Source of the DNA: Pedobacter sp. ISL-64
GTDB lineage: Bacteria; Bacteroidota; Bacteroidia; Sphingobacteriales; Sphingobacteriaceae
DNA length: 64,000 nt
Direction of reading: 5' to 3'
NCBI RefSeq assembly: GCF_018613605.1
Contig: NZ_JAGGPU010000018.1
Coordinates: forward strand, 1 to 64,000
Made by a program: the position numbers and the translations under genes. Under the pieces are notes generated by a model. The model saw only the letters and a program-made list of their open reading frames with translations, did no database searches and was not told where the DNA came from. Every line of letters starts with the position of its first letter. Positions within the stretch are counted from its first letter, which is position 1. Below, piece after piece: positions 51,765 to 61,414 of this stretch.

Positions 51765-54062
51765 TTATTTCAGTGTAAAAGATGCCTCTTTTACATCACG
51801 TGAATTTGTTCCGATAAATACTTTAAAATCGCCAGGTTCAGCCACGAATTTTAGATCGGCATTGTAAAACTTAAGATCATTTTCTGAAATGTTGAAAGTG
51901 ACGGTTTTACTTTCTCCGGCTTTTAAATTAATCTTTTGAAAACCTTTTAGCTCTTTTACCGGACGGGTAATACTTCCCACAAGATCTTGAATGTATAATT
52001 GAACGACCTCTTTACCCTCATATTTACCCGTATTACTTAGTGTAACCGATGCCGTGATCGTTTTCCCTTTGGTTAAGGTATTTGAACTTAATTTAACATC
52101 GCTGTAATTAAACGTGGTATAGCTCAGGCCAAAACCGAATGGATATAAAGGATCGTTGCTTACATCTAAATAGTTGGAACGGAATTTTTCGAACCATTTA
52201 CCCTCTGCCAGCGGTCGACCGGTGTTTTTATGTGCATAATACAAGGGCACCTGACCTACATTTTGAGGGAAAGTTGCACTCAGTTTACCCGAAGGATTAA
52301 CATCGCCAAAAAGTACATCGGCAATTGCATTTCCTGCTTCACTACCCGGGAACCAAACATTTAAAATGGAAGGAATATTTTCCTGCTCCCAGTTTAATGC
52401 CAACGGCCTACCGGTAAATAACACCAGTACCACAGGTTTGCCAGTTTTAGCCAGTGCTTTTAACAGGTTTTTCTGTGTCTCGGGAATCTGGATATCGGTT
52501 ACACTACTGCTTTCGCCTGTAAATTCAGAACCTTCGCCAATGGTAGCCACAATAACGTCCGATTTTTTAGCAACCTCTAGCGCTTCCTTGATCATTTCTG
52601 CCTCGGTTCGAGGATCGCGTTTGTAAGTAGGATTGTGGATGTTTACATAACGGTGCTCCATAGCCGAATCTGCTAAAAAATTAGCGCCGCGTGCGGTTAA
52701 AATTTTCGCTTTATCACCCAAAACATTTTTTAAACCTTGAAGTACAGTTATCGATTTATCAAAAAGAGCCGCAACACTCCAGGTACCATACATATTGGCG
52801 GTATTATCTGCCAGTGGACCGATTAAGCCAACAGTACCTGATTTTTTTAATGGAAGTATATTATTGTTATTTTTTAGTAACACGAAGCTTTCAGCTGCAA
52901 TTTCGCGTGCAACCTGACGGTTAGCTGGACTAAAAACCTCTTTTTCTGCTCTTTCTGCATTGCAGAATTTATAAGGATCAGCAAATAAACCCAATTTATA
53001 TTTTGCCTGAAGCACTAATCGGCATGCCCTGTCTATTTGTGCCATGCCAACTTTTTTCTCTGCCAATGATTTTTTTAAAGTACCTAAAAAGCCTTCGCCC
53101 ACCATATCCATATCAATGCCAGCATTTAAAGCCAAAGCAGAAACAGTTTGTAAATCGCCCATGCCGTGGGCAATCATTTCAGGGATACCCGTATAATCAG
53201 TTACCACGAACCCTTTAAAGCCCCATTGGTTACGTAAAACATCGGTCATTAACCATTTACTTCCGGTTGCAGGGATACCATCAACTTCGTTAAAAGAGGC
53301 CATAATACTGGCTGCTCCTGCATCAACAGCGGCTTTGTAAGGAGGGAAATATTCATTGTACATGCGCACTTTGCTCATATCGGTGGTATTATAATCTCTG
53401 CCAGCTTCAGCAGCACCATAAAGCGCATAATGTTTTACGCAGGCTAAAATTTCGTTATTGGCCTGAAGTTTACCTTGATAACCTTTCACCATGGCTGCGG
53501 CAATTTGTGAACCTAAATAAGCATCTTCGCCACTTCCTTCCGAAATGCGGCCCCAACGCGGGTCTCTAGAAATATCAACCATAGGAGAGAAGGTCCAGTT
53601 AATTCCACTTGCACTGGCTTCTATCGCAGCAACCCTTGCCGATTTTTGTACTGTGGCCATATCCCAAACGCAACTCATTCCTAAAGGAATGGGGAAAACG
53701 GTATTATAACCATGAATTACGTCCATCCCAAAAAGCAATGGGATTTTCATGCGGCTGTTTTCTACTGCAATCTTTTGAACTGCCTTTATCTTATCTACTC
53801 CTTTAATGTTAAATAAACCACCAACTTGTCCATCTCTGATTTTTTTAGAAATGTCGCTGCTGTTAGCCTGGCCGGTGGTGATATCGCCAGAACTTGGCAG
53901 GTTCAATTGACCAATTTTTTCATCAACGGTCATTTTCGCCATCAGATTGCTGATGAAGGTATTCATCTTTGCATCTGCTGCCGAAACAGGTTTTTTTGTT
54001 TGTGCTGATCCATTCGGTACAAGCAGGGTTAAAAAAACAACCAGGATATTCGCTCTCTTCAT
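51765..54062 (-). CDS. Beta-glucosidase, glycoside hydrolase family 3
   Basis: A 765-residue exported BglX-type enzyme with signal peptide (1-20). The N-terminal GH3 barrel has the nucleophile D289 in GFVVTDYTGI, KHYALYGAAEAGRDY and the substrate loop GMDVIHGYNTVFPIP (about 114-128). The second domain (about 390-620) carries the acid/base candidate in GEGSEFTGESSS, and a fibronectin III-like domain (about 680-755) ends it. GH3 enzymes release glucose from oligosaccharides. With GH144-like enzymes nearby, sophoro-oligosaccharides are a reasonable substrate. Confidence 0.93.
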   Translation of the reverse strand: MKRANILVVFLTLLVPNGSAQTKKPVSAADAKMNTFISNLMAKMTVDEKIGQLNLPSSGDITTGQANSSDISKKIRDGQVGGLFNIKGVDKIKAVQKIAVENSRMKIPLLFGMDVIHGYNTVFPIPLGMSCVWDMATVQKSARVAAIEASASGINWTFSPMVDISRDPRWGRISEGSGEDAYLGSQIAAAMVKGYQGKLQANNEILACVKHYALYGAAEAGRDYNTTDMSKVRMYNEYFPPYKAAVDAGAASIMASFNEVDGIPATGSKWLMTDVLRNQWGFKGFVVTDYTGIPEMIAHGMGDLQTVSALALNAGIDMDMVGEGFLGTLKKSLAEKKVGMAQIDRACRLVLQAKYKLGLFADPYKFCNAERAEKEVFSPANRQVAREIAAESFVLLKNNNNILPLKKSGTVGLIGPLADNTANMYGTWSVAALFDKSITVLQGLKNVLGDKAKILTARGANFLADSAMEHRYVNIHNPTYKRDPRTEAEMIKEALEVAKKSDVIVATIGEGSEFTGESSSVTDIQIPETQKNLLKALAKTGKPVVLVLFTGRPLALNWEQENIPSILNVWFPGSEAGNAIADVLFGDVNPSGKLSATFPQNVGQVPLYYAHKNTGRPLAEGKWFEKFRSNYLDVSNDPLYPFGFGLSYTTFNYSDVKLSSNTLTKGKTITASVTLSNTGKYEGKEVVQLYIQDLVGSITRPVKELKGFQKINLKAGESKTVTFNISENDLKFYNADLKFVAEPGDFKVFIGTNSRDVKEASFTLK

Positions 54063-54094
54063 TATATGTGTGTTTTATTCTTTTTATTAGTTGG

Positions 54095-54196
54095 CGCTCG
54101 TTTCCAACGAATGCCTAAATAGCTTTACGATTTTATCGTGTTTTACATTAATCGCTTAAAGCGATTGTTTATTTCCACACTCGTTAGAAACGAGCG
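54095..54196. repeat. Fold-back element with 16-bp inverted ends between GH3 and GH43-like genes
   Basis: CGCTCGTTTCCAACGA (54095-54110) and TCGTTAGAAACGAGCG (54181-54196) are complementary with one mismatch. Inside is a CGCTTAAAGCG hairpin and GATTTTATCG. It is related to 30481-30570 and interrupts an otherwise tight gene series. Confidence 0.8.
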
Positions 54197-54212
54197 TGAG
54201 CTATGTATTTTA

Positions 54213-55958
54213 TTAATCAACTTTCTTTACCTCGGTTTTTGCCGATACACCATTCTCATTTATTGCTTCAATGGTAAAATAATAAGCTTTTTGGCTGTCC
54301 ATTGCTTTGAACCAGTACTCGTTAAAATCATGGATCATAATGCAATTGTATAGCTTATCTGGCGCAGTACCGTAGTAAAGATTATAGGCAAATGCATTAT
54401 CAACAGGCTGCCATTTGATGTAGGCGCTGCGTTTATCTTTTTCTGTCCTCAATACAATCAGGTTTTTAACCTTTGTTGGTTTTTCTCCATTTCCATTGCC
54501 GAAAACACGTAAGCCACTAATGGCAAATTTTCCGGTTGGCATATGGATGTTTATCATTTTGATGAATCTGGTTTTTACTGGTGTCTGCAGTTCGATATAA
54601 TCGTGCGGCACATCGGTTTTGTTCTGGCTTTTATCAACCAGGGTAGTCCATTTTTTACCATCAGTTGATGATAGAATCTTATATTGATGGTAAATTCCGA
54701 TCTGTTTACCAATAAATTCTGCATCCTGATCAGCATAATTAATCTGGATGGCATTAACGGTTGCCAAGCTACCCAGATCGGTTTGGATCCATTCTCCATT
54801 ATTAGCGGTTTTGGCACTCCAATAGGTCTTAATGCTTTCATCAACAGCATTATTGGCATTAAAGCTTCCTAAAGTTGAAGAAACAGTAACGGGTTTTTTA
54901 TAGTTAATTAGCATCCAACCAGGGCCTGCCGGACCACCTTCTTTTCTTTCGGAAGGTAAATAGAGCGGATAATCTCCAAAGGCAGTATTGGTCCACATCA
55001 CATCGTCTTTATCAAAACCGGTTGGCCAGATACCCATTCTGCGCTCCCAGGTGTTTTTTACACAGATAATGCTCGTAGAAATGTGCCAGTAATTTTTACT
55101 GTTATCCTGAAAGGTTGCACCATGCCCTGCACCACGCGAAAATCCACCACCTTTATAACTTAAAGGATCAGATTGAGGCGTAAATGGGCTATCGTAAAAC
55201 AAAGGTTTGGTTCCAACCACCACTCCATCAGAATAACCACTAAATTCGGTTCCTGGTGCTCCGTATTGAAAGTAATATTTGCCATTATGTTTGGTCATCC
55301 ATGCACCTTCGGCAAAAGGATCAAGAAATGTATTGTCCATATATTCGCCAAAACGCTGCCAGCCATACCGCCAGCTTTCAAGCAGGTACATTGGTGTGCG
55401 GGTACCTTTAGGTTGAAAAGTTTTGCGGTCTAATTCTACACCATACATGGGGTAGTTATTACTGCTTCCGTTATACATGTAAAATTTGCCATCGTCATCG
55501 GTAAAAAAGGACGGATCCCAGCCACCAATTTCTAAAGAATCAACCAATGGGAACCATTTGTTCCCTTTTGGGTCGGTACTTCCCCATAAAGTGAAGTTTT
55601 TAGTATAGGTACTCCCGAAAACGACCATAGTATCGCCAACGATGCCTACCCCTGGTGCACAGAGTTCATCTTTTGTTTTGTTCCATGGACGGAGAAATTT
55701 TCTTTCATGGAATTTCCAGTTCAGCATATCAGCGCTATGCCAATAACCCCATTGGTTGGTGCTGAAAAGATAAAAATCACCCTTATAATTTACAATCACC
55801 GGATCGGCAGTGGCACGGTGTTTCCCCCATTCGGTAAAAGATTCGAATGGTGTATAACCATAATCTACATTGATTGGATTGCAATAAGTTTTTTGACTTT
55901 GTGCAAATGCCGAAGCAGTGCAGATCATGATTGCTATTGTTATAATCAGCCTTCTCAT
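54213..55958 (-). CDS. GH43-like five-bladed propeller hydrolase with F5/8 C and FN3 domains
   Basis: A 581-residue secreted protein. Signal peptide 1-19. The propeller (about 25-335) offers the GH43 acid set: Asp in ATADPVIV (about 50-57), Asp in GGWDPSFF (about 147-154) and Glu in PFAEGAWM (about 213-220). A discoidin (F5/8 C, CBM32-like) domain spans about 350-490, with VTVSSTLGSFNANNAVD, and a fibronectin III domain about 495-580. GH43 enzymes usually cleave arabinose or xylose units, so a member in a presumed glucan locus is unexpected. Confidence 0.82.
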   Translation of the reverse strand: MRRLIITIAIMICTASAFAQSQKTYCNPINVDYGYTPFESFTEWGKHRATADPVIVNYKGDFYLFSTNQWGYWHSADMLNWKFHERKFLRPWNKTKDELCAPGVGIVGDTMVVFGSTYTKNFTLWGSTDPKGNKWFPLVDSLEIGGWDPSFFTDDDGKFYMYNGSSNNYPMYGVELDRKTFQPKGTRTPMYLLESWRYGWQRFGEYMDNTFLDPFAEGAWMTKHNGKYYFQYGAPGTEFSGYSDGVVVGTKPLFYDSPFTPQSDPLSYKGGGFSRGAGHGATFQDNSKNYWHISTSIICVKNTWERRMGIWPTGFDKDDVMWTNTAFGDYPLYLPSERKEGGPAGPGWMLINYKKPVTVSSTLGSFNANNAVDESIKTYWSAKTANNGEWIQTDLGSLATVNAIQINYADQDAEFIGKQIGIYHQYKILSSTDGKKWTTLVDKSQNKTDVPHDYIELQTPVKTRFIKMINIHMPTGKFAISGLRVFGNGNGEKPTKVKNLIVLRTEKDKRSAYIKWQPVDNAFAYNLYYGTAPDKLYNCIMIHDFNEYWFKAMDSQKAYYFTIEAINENGVSAKTEVKKVD

Positions 55959-55959
55959 T

Positions 55960-57327
55960 TTATTTTTTTAAAGTAGGATGTTCAAAACCTAATTTTTGTA
56001 ATCCATTTTGAACATCTTTGTTTCCCATAAAAAGTTTCCAAAGTAAGCCTGATCTGTAATTTTCGATCATCACAACCATTGGGCCTTGGTCGATACCTAA
56101 ATATCTTTTCGGATACCAATTGTCCTGCTCTGAAAAGGCATCGTAAAAACCATATTTCCCCCAAACTTTATCGCCCAGATCTTCGTAAAGATGCCTGATT
56201 ACCCTCATCGATTCTTTTGGCGTGTATGGGATCGATGATATAGCTGCAGTAGGAGAGATTACGCCAAAATCTTCCTGAGGATTGTGTGCTGCATAACCTT
56301 TTACCGAATAACTGGCTGTTAAACCCCAGTTGTTTTCTCCATAACCTTTAAATTTCTTTGGGTTGGCCACACAGTAATCGTGTATGGCAAGTGTGTGGTT
56401 TACGTTATTTTCCCAATAATTTGCATAACGGTCTTTTAAACCTTTCGGATTTAGACCTAAATAGGAGTAATGTGCCCAAAATAATGGTCCTACTGAATTT
56501 TTCTGACCTTGATAATCAAGTGTAAAAGGATGTCCATAAAATTTGAAATTAGTTTTAATCTGCCCGTTTCTTGCCCAACCTTCGTGATACACCTCTGAAG
56601 GGACACCATGCGTGGGGGATGAGGCGGCCATTACATACATAATCAAACATTCATTATAACCTTTAACCTGAAAGTTCATTTCCCATTTATACGCTGGCGA
56701 CCAATGCCAGTACAATACATTTTGGCCATTGCGGTACCAGTTAAAATCGATTCCTTTCCAAAGTTCATCAGCTTTTTTTGCTAATGCCTTTTCACCATCC
56801 GTTCCATTTTTATAATATTCGTTAATACAGATTAAGGCCTGTGCAACAAAAGAAGTTTCTACGAGATCGCCTCCATTATCTTTTTGCCCAAAAGGACGTA
56901 CTTTGGCAGTTTCTCCATTTATCCAATGCGGCCATGCACCATGAAAACGATCGGCTCTGGATAGAAAATCCAATATTTTGTTTAATCTGTCTAATCCTTC
57001 TTTTTTTGTTACATAACCTCTATCAATACCGCTTAAAATGGCCATCAAGCCAAAGCCGGTTGCACCGGTTGCCACTGTATTCTTATCATTTTCCGGGTAC
57101 ACATTATCCACATGAAAGCGTTCTCTACCAGCACCTGATGTGGGTTCAGCCCCATCCCAAAAATATTGGAAAGTCTGTTTTTGCACAAGATCCAGTAATT
57201 CAATGTCGGTAAGGTTTTTTTTGATCTTCAGATCAGGATTGTATGCCTGTTTTTCACGCTGTGCACATGATGATAGCGTAAAAAGGGTAAATGATAATAA
57301 AAGGAAGTTTCGGAATATAAATTTCAT
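55960..57327 (-). CDS. GH144-like glucanase ('glucoamylase' domain), lipoprotein
   Basis: A 455-residue lipoprotein with lipobox LSSC (lipidated Cys about 21). One (alpha/alpha)6-barrel domain (about 45-445) carries the family blocks TFQYFWDGAEPTSGAGRER (52-70), ATGATGFGLMA, DRFHGAWPHWING (about 132-144), DNGGDLVETSFVAQAL and IDQGPMVVMIENYRSGLLW near the end. The domain (Pfam glycoamylase) is the basis of GH144, whose known members are endo-beta-1,2-glucanases. It is a paralog of the next upstream gene, which adds an Ig-like domain. It is transcribed one base away from the GH43-like gene. Confidence 0.88.
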   Translation of the reverse strand: MKFIFRNFLLLSFTLFTLSSCAQREKQAYNPDLKIKKNLTDIELLDLVQKQTFQYFWDGAEPTSGAGRERFHVDNVYPENDKNTVATGATGFGLMAILSGIDRGYVTKKEGLDRLNKILDFLSRADRFHGAWPHWINGETAKVRPFGQKDNGGDLVETSFVAQALICINEYYKNGTDGEKALAKKADELWKGIDFNWYRNGQNVLYWHWSPAYKWEMNFQVKGYNECLIMYVMAASSPTHGVPSEVYHEGWARNGQIKTNFKFYGHPFTLDYQGQKNSVGPLFWAHYSYLGLNPKGLKDRYANYWENNVNHTLAIHDYCVANPKKFKGYGENNWGLTASYSVKGYAAHNPQEDFGVISPTAAISSIPYTPKESMRVIRHLYEDLGDKVWGKYGFYDAFSEQDNWYPKRYLGIDQGPMVVMIENYRSGLLWKLFMGNKDVQNGLQKLGFEHPTLKK

Positions 57328-57342
57328 TGCTGAGGTATAATA

Positions 57343-59007
57343 TTAAAGATTGGGACTGTTAAAACCAAGATTTTTCATGCCTGTTTTAACTTCGGGAGCC
57401 GACATAAATAAGTTCCAGATTAATTTGGTTCTATAATTTTCGATCATCACTACTATTGGTCCTTGATCTATGGCCAAAGTAGAAGAAGCAAACCATTGAT
57501 CTTTTAGCGAGAAAGCATCGTAAAAACCATAGTCTCCCCAGGTTTTGTTGCCCAGTTTATAATAAAAATATTTTAGCGCCTGCATCGATTCGGTTGGCGT
57601 ATACGGAAAAGATGATAAGGCTGCGGTAGGGGCAATTACGCCAATATCATTGTTCGGCGCACTTGCAGTATATCCGTTAGGAATATCACTTGCCGTTAAA
57701 CCCCAGCAATTTTCGCCATAACCATAGTTTCCGAGCGGATTAGCTTTGCAATAATTATAATTAATCTGCGTGTGTGCTTTAGTCTGTGTTTCGTAATTTG
57801 CGTAAGCATCGCTTAAACCTGTTGGATTGATACCCAAAAAAGAATAGTGTGCAAAAAATAATGGGCCACCATTGGCTGTTCCTAAAGGAAGTTGAACACT
57901 ATAATAGGTATTCCCATTTTTCATTGCTCCATTTTGTGCCCAACCATTATCATAAACAGTTTTAGGGATCGAATAAGTAGGAGAGGCTGCTGCCATCACA
58001 TAAGTGATTAGGCACTCGTTCCAGCCTTTAATGGGTAGGTTCATGTCCCAGTTATAATTAGGGCTCCAATGCCAGTAAAGTGTATTACTGTTATCTTTTC
58101 TGTACCAGGCCCATTCTACGCCGTTATAAATGTTATTAATATCAGCTCGTAACGCAGTTTCTGCTGCATCAGTTCCATTAAAATATTGACGGGCAGTGAT
58201 TAGTCCTGCCATTAAAAATGAAGTCTCAACGAGATCGCCACCATTATCTTTGGTGCTGAACGGAATTGCCTTTCCGGTATTGCCATCCAGCCAATGTGGA
58301 TAGGCGCCATGAAAACGATCGGCAGTTTTTAAAAAGGATACCATCTTTTGGATCCTCGTCAATCCATCGGCCCTGCTGATGAAATTTCTGCTGATACCAG
58401 TAACCAAGGCCATGATTCCAAAACCCGATCCACCAGAAGTTACGGTATTACCAGATGTATTTCTTTCCCTGGCAAGGCCACTGGTTGGGTGTGCAAAATC
58501 CCAGAAATATTTAAAAGTCTGCTTTTGAACTAAAGTTAAAAGGTCGTCGTCGCTGATGCGGGCAAATTTATCTGCATCATCTACAGCAGTGATCAGGTTT
58601 ACAGCAACCGCCGATTGAAGTTTGCCACCGGTTTTTGATGATAAATTGTTATTAACGTTTAAGATATATTTAGTAATGGGCTGCAATGCCGTAGCAGTAA
58701 TTACAACCGTATTATCGTTGTTCTCTAATTTGGAAGTGAATGCTGCCGGATTTCCAGAGGCATCGGTAAGGGTAACGTTGCCACTTATAGAAGCCGAATT
58801 GATTGGTGATGAGAATGTTATTTTGATAATTGGGTTATTGTTTAAGCCATAATAGGTAAAGCCACTGTAAGCATCGTTTACCTTTAAATCGCTAAAAGCG
58901 AAAGATGATGGTGTAACAGGCGGATCAACCGGTGCTGGTGTATCGCCTTTTTTGCACCCAAAAAAAATAGCCGATAAGATGAAAATATAAAAATATTTTT
59001 TTTTCAT
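57343..59007 (-). CDS. GH144-like glucanase with N-terminal Ig-like domain, lipoprotein
   Basis: A 554-residue lipoprotein (lipobox FFGC, Cys about 18). Residues about 30-145 are an Ig-like (Big_5) domain, ITFSSPINSASISGNVTLTD, and about 155-550 the same barrel as its neighbour: TFKYFWDFAHPTSGLARER, DRFHGAYPHWLDGNTG, DNGGDLVETSFLMAGL and IDQGPIVVMIENYRTKLIW. The two genes are 15 bases apart and derive from a duplication. The lipoprotein anchors of both point to outer-membrane or periplasmic location. Confidence 0.88.
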   Translation of the reverse strand: MKKKYFYIFILSAIFFGCKKGDTPAPVDPPVTPSSFAFSDLKVNDAYSGFTYYGLNNNPIIKITFSSPINSASISGNVTLTDASGNPAAFTSKLENNDNTVVITATALQPITKYILNVNNNLSSKTGGKLQSAVAVNLITAVDDADKFARISDDDLLTLVQKQTFKYFWDFAHPTSGLARERNTSGNTVTSGGSGFGIMALVTGISRNFISRADGLTRIQKMVSFLKTADRFHGAYPHWLDGNTGKAIPFSTKDNGGDLVETSFLMAGLITARQYFNGTDAAETALRADINNIYNGVEWAWYRKDNSNTLYWHWSPNYNWDMNLPIKGWNECLITYVMAAASPTYSIPKTVYDNGWAQNGAMKNGNTYYSVQLPLGTANGGPLFFAHYSFLGINPTGLSDAYANYETQTKAHTQINYNYCKANPLGNYGYGENCWGLTASDIPNGYTASAPNNDIGVIAPTAALSSFPYTPTESMQALKYFYYKLGNKTWGDYGFYDAFSLKDQWFASSTLAIDQGPIVVMIENYRTKLIWNLFMSAPEVKTGMKNLGFNSPNL

Positions 59008-59071
59008 AGTGTGGTAGTTGAAAGGGCCCCCAATCGGTGGCCCTTTTAATTTGGTCTATCAGGGAGGAAAA

Positions 59072-59899
59072 CTATTTTCCTCTTCCTTCTAGTTTAGATA
59101 ATGAACCAATTTCAACATCGGTTAGTGCCTTGTTAAAAATTTTAACTTCATCTAATTGACCTACTAAATAACTCGCCCAATCTTGTTTGCCAGTTGAGTT
59201 TGTTAAACTAGGTGTTGTTTGAAATTGCACGGTGCCAAAAACCATTTTAGAGGCATCCTGAAAGGTTAGTTGACCCAAGTTTGCTACAACTTTTTCTCCG
59301 ATTTTAGAGCCATTAAAATATACTTTATAGGTTGAAGTGGTAGCATCATATGAATAGGCTATTTGATTCCATTTATTCCAAGGATCAACAATCTTTAAAA
59401 AATTGTCTCCGCCGTTGTTAACCACACCTGTATAAGAACGGGCAACCAATCTGCCAGTTGAAGCATCTCCGTTATTTTCCATAAACAGCGTTAGATTTCC
59501 CCAAAAATCGGATGATTTTGCAACATCAACTAATCCTACAATTCCTTTATCATTAAGGGGCATATTAAACCAGCAGGTGAGCGTAAAACTTTTTAAATTT
59601 TGTACTGCCGCTGGCGTGTTGGAAGTTACGTAGCCATTTAATGCGCCTTGTAACGATTTCCCTTTAATACCGGTACTGAAACTGGTACCAGTATTGGTGC
59701 CTGCTGTATTCGATACACTATCAATTAAACTGCCATCAAATGCCCAATAAGCTATTAGGCTTGAGGGAGCAATCTGTTTTGAACTCGTGTAGCCATTAAT
59801 GTTTAAGGCTGGTGCATAAGTTGTTGGATCAAAGTCTTTTTGGCATGATGATAACACCAAGGTTACAGCTGTCAATAATAAAAAATATTTTGTTTTCAT
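59072..59899 (-). CDS. LamG-domain lipoprotein, candidate surface glycan-binding protein
   Basis: A 275-residue lipoprotein (lipobox LSSC, Cys about 19). Residues about 40-265 form one concanavalin A/LamG-like domain: LIAYWAFDGSLIDSVSNTAGT (key YWAFDG at about 50-55), FTLTCWFNMPL, WNQIAYSYDATTSTYKVYFNG and QLDEVKIFNKALTD. It has no evident hydrolase residues. Being next to SusD and before the enzymes, it takes the place of a SusE/SusF-type surface binding protein. The two genes are 18 bases apart. Confidence 0.85.
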   Translation of the reverse strand: MKTKYFLLLTAVTLVLSSCQKDFDPTTYAPALNINGYTSSKQIAPSSLIAYWAFDGSLIDSVSNTAGTNTGTSFSTGIKGKSLQGALNGYVTSNTPAAVQNLKSFTLTCWFNMPLNDKGIVGLVDVAKSSDFWGNLTLFMENNGDASTGRLVARSYTGVVNNGGDNFLKIVDPWNKWNQIAYSYDATTSTYKVYFNGSKIGEKVVANLGQLTFQDASKMVFGTVQFQTTPSLTNSTGKQDWASYLVGQLDEVKIFNKALTDVEIGSLSKLEGRGK

Positions 59900-59917
59900 T
59901 TTCGTAAAAATTAGCGA

Positions 59918-61402
59918 TTAGTAACCTGGGTTTTGAGTTAAAGTTCCTGCACTTTTATCAATCTCATTTGCGGGTATTGCCCAAACTTCGTTTTTGCCTG
60001 CTTTCCAGCCTTTAGGACCAAATATGGCCGCTCCACGACCTTGGCGAATTACATCGAAATAACGGTCTGACTCCATCGCTAATTCTACTTGTCTTTCTTT
60101 CCAAATCGCCTGGCGCAAAGCCTCTTTATCAGAAGTGGTTACATCTGGTAAAATACCAGCAATCCCTCCGCGTGCACGCGCACGTACCCTGTTCAATGAT
60201 GTTTTAGCTAAAGTGGGATTTCCTTGCTCGTTTGCAGCTTCTGCATTCATTAGCAATACATCCGAAAATCTTATTACCCTAACATTTTGTTGCGAGCCTT
60301 CTGTATAACCGCTTACAATTAAACTAAATGGTACATATGATTTTTGATTATACATTGGATTATCTCCAGTCGGACTAATAGCATCACCTTGGGGAGTAGT
60401 TTCTCCTCTAAAAATTATTGTTGCATCTTTACGGGGATCACCAGTTTCGTAAGCTGCTACTAGAGCAGGAGTAGGTACATTAAAACCCCAACCTGCAACA
60501 CTACCCCGTACACCTTGTACCTGGCTATATTGAGAGTTAGAAGCATCTTTATTATTCAATAAAAGTTCGCATTGTATCTCAAAAACTGATTCGATATTAT
60601 TTTCGTGGTTAGTTCTAAAGCCCTCTTGATAATTAGGATATAAATCGTAACCCAATGTAATTACAGTATTTGTAAAAGAAAGTACCTGATCCCATTTTTG
60701 CTGATACATAGCAACTTTTGCATGTAAGGCGAGCGCAGCGCCTTTGGTTGCTCTGCCTAAATCAGCAGCTGGATAGGTTTGAGGCAAAACTGCTGCTGCA
60801 TCATCCAGATCTTTCTCGATAGCGGCCCATACTTGCGCTTTAGGCGTTCTCGGAATATTAAACTCAGCCGGTGTTTTTGGAACGTTTAAACGCAAAGGTA
60901 CATCGCCAAAAGCGCGAACCAATCTAAAATAAGAATATGCTCTAATAAATTTTGCCTCGGCTAAATAACGTGCTTTTAAGCTTGCATCCATATTGATCCC
61001 TGGAACGTTATCAAGCACTTGGTTACAAAGATTTATATTTTGATACTGTGCTTCCCAGAAGCCTCCCATTTGCCCTTCTGTTGATGTTACTGTAAAATTA
61101 TCATAGGCATTTAAATAGTCAGAATCATTTGCCGCACTACCTTTTTCTGCTTCATCAGAACCCATACTTTCGAGCGCTAATGCCGGAAAAGCGGTATTTC
61201 CCCAAGTTCTGAGCTGTGCATACATCGAATTAACCGCTTTTGCAGCATCGCTAGCATCTTTCCAGAAAACTACCGCAGGTTGCTGTGCTTGTGGATCAAC
61301 ATCTAAAAAACTTTTTTTACAAGCAGGTATTATTAAAAGTGAGGAACAGATAACTACTATCCCCATCTTTTGTATATAGGTATTTTTATAATTTATTTTC
61401 AT
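59918..61402 (-). CDS. susD: SusD/RagB-family outer-membrane nutrient-binding lipoprotein
   Basis: A 494-residue lipoprotein (lipobox IPAC, Cys about 28) that caps the SusC transporter and binds glycan at the cell surface. After KKSFLDVDPQ it has the tetratricopeptide-like SusD fold: SMYAQLRTW (about 58-66), AEAKFIRAYSYFRLVRAFGDVPL (about 149-171), RATKGAALALHAKVAMYQQKWDQ (about 218-240) and the closing RVRARARGG, WKERQVELAMESDRYFDVIRQGRG (key WKERQVEL, about 431-438). The gene follows susC after 12 bases, the usual order. Confidence 0.93.
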   Translation of the reverse strand: MKINYKNTYIQKMGIVVICSSLLIIPACKKSFLDVDPQAQQPAVVFWKDASDAAKAVNSMYAQLRTWGNTAFPALALESMGSDEAEKGSAANDSDYLNAYDNFTVTSTEGQMGGFWEAQYQNINLCNQVLDNVPGINMDASLKARYLAEAKFIRAYSYFRLVRAFGDVPLRLNVPKTPAEFNIPRTPKAQVWAAIEKDLDDAAAVLPQTYPAADLGRATKGAALALHAKVAMYQQKWDQVLSFTNTVITLGYDLYPNYQEGFRTNHENNIESVFEIQCELLLNNKDASNSQYSQVQGVRGSVAGWGFNVPTPALVAAYETGDPRKDATIIFRGETTPQGDAISPTGDNPMYNQKSYVPFSLIVSGYTEGSQQNVRVIRFSDVLLMNAEAANEQGNPTLAKTSLNRVRARARGGIAGILPDVTTSDKEALRQAIWKERQVELAMESDRYFDVIRQGRGAAIFGPKGWKAGKNEVWAIPANEIDKSAGTLTQNPGY

Positions 61403-61414
61403 CGCTATTTGATA

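Noticed and set aside
55960..59007. Starch-type glucoamylases
   Set aside because: The domain named glucoamylase here is the GH144-type one, not GH15, and no starch-binding or GH13 genes are present.
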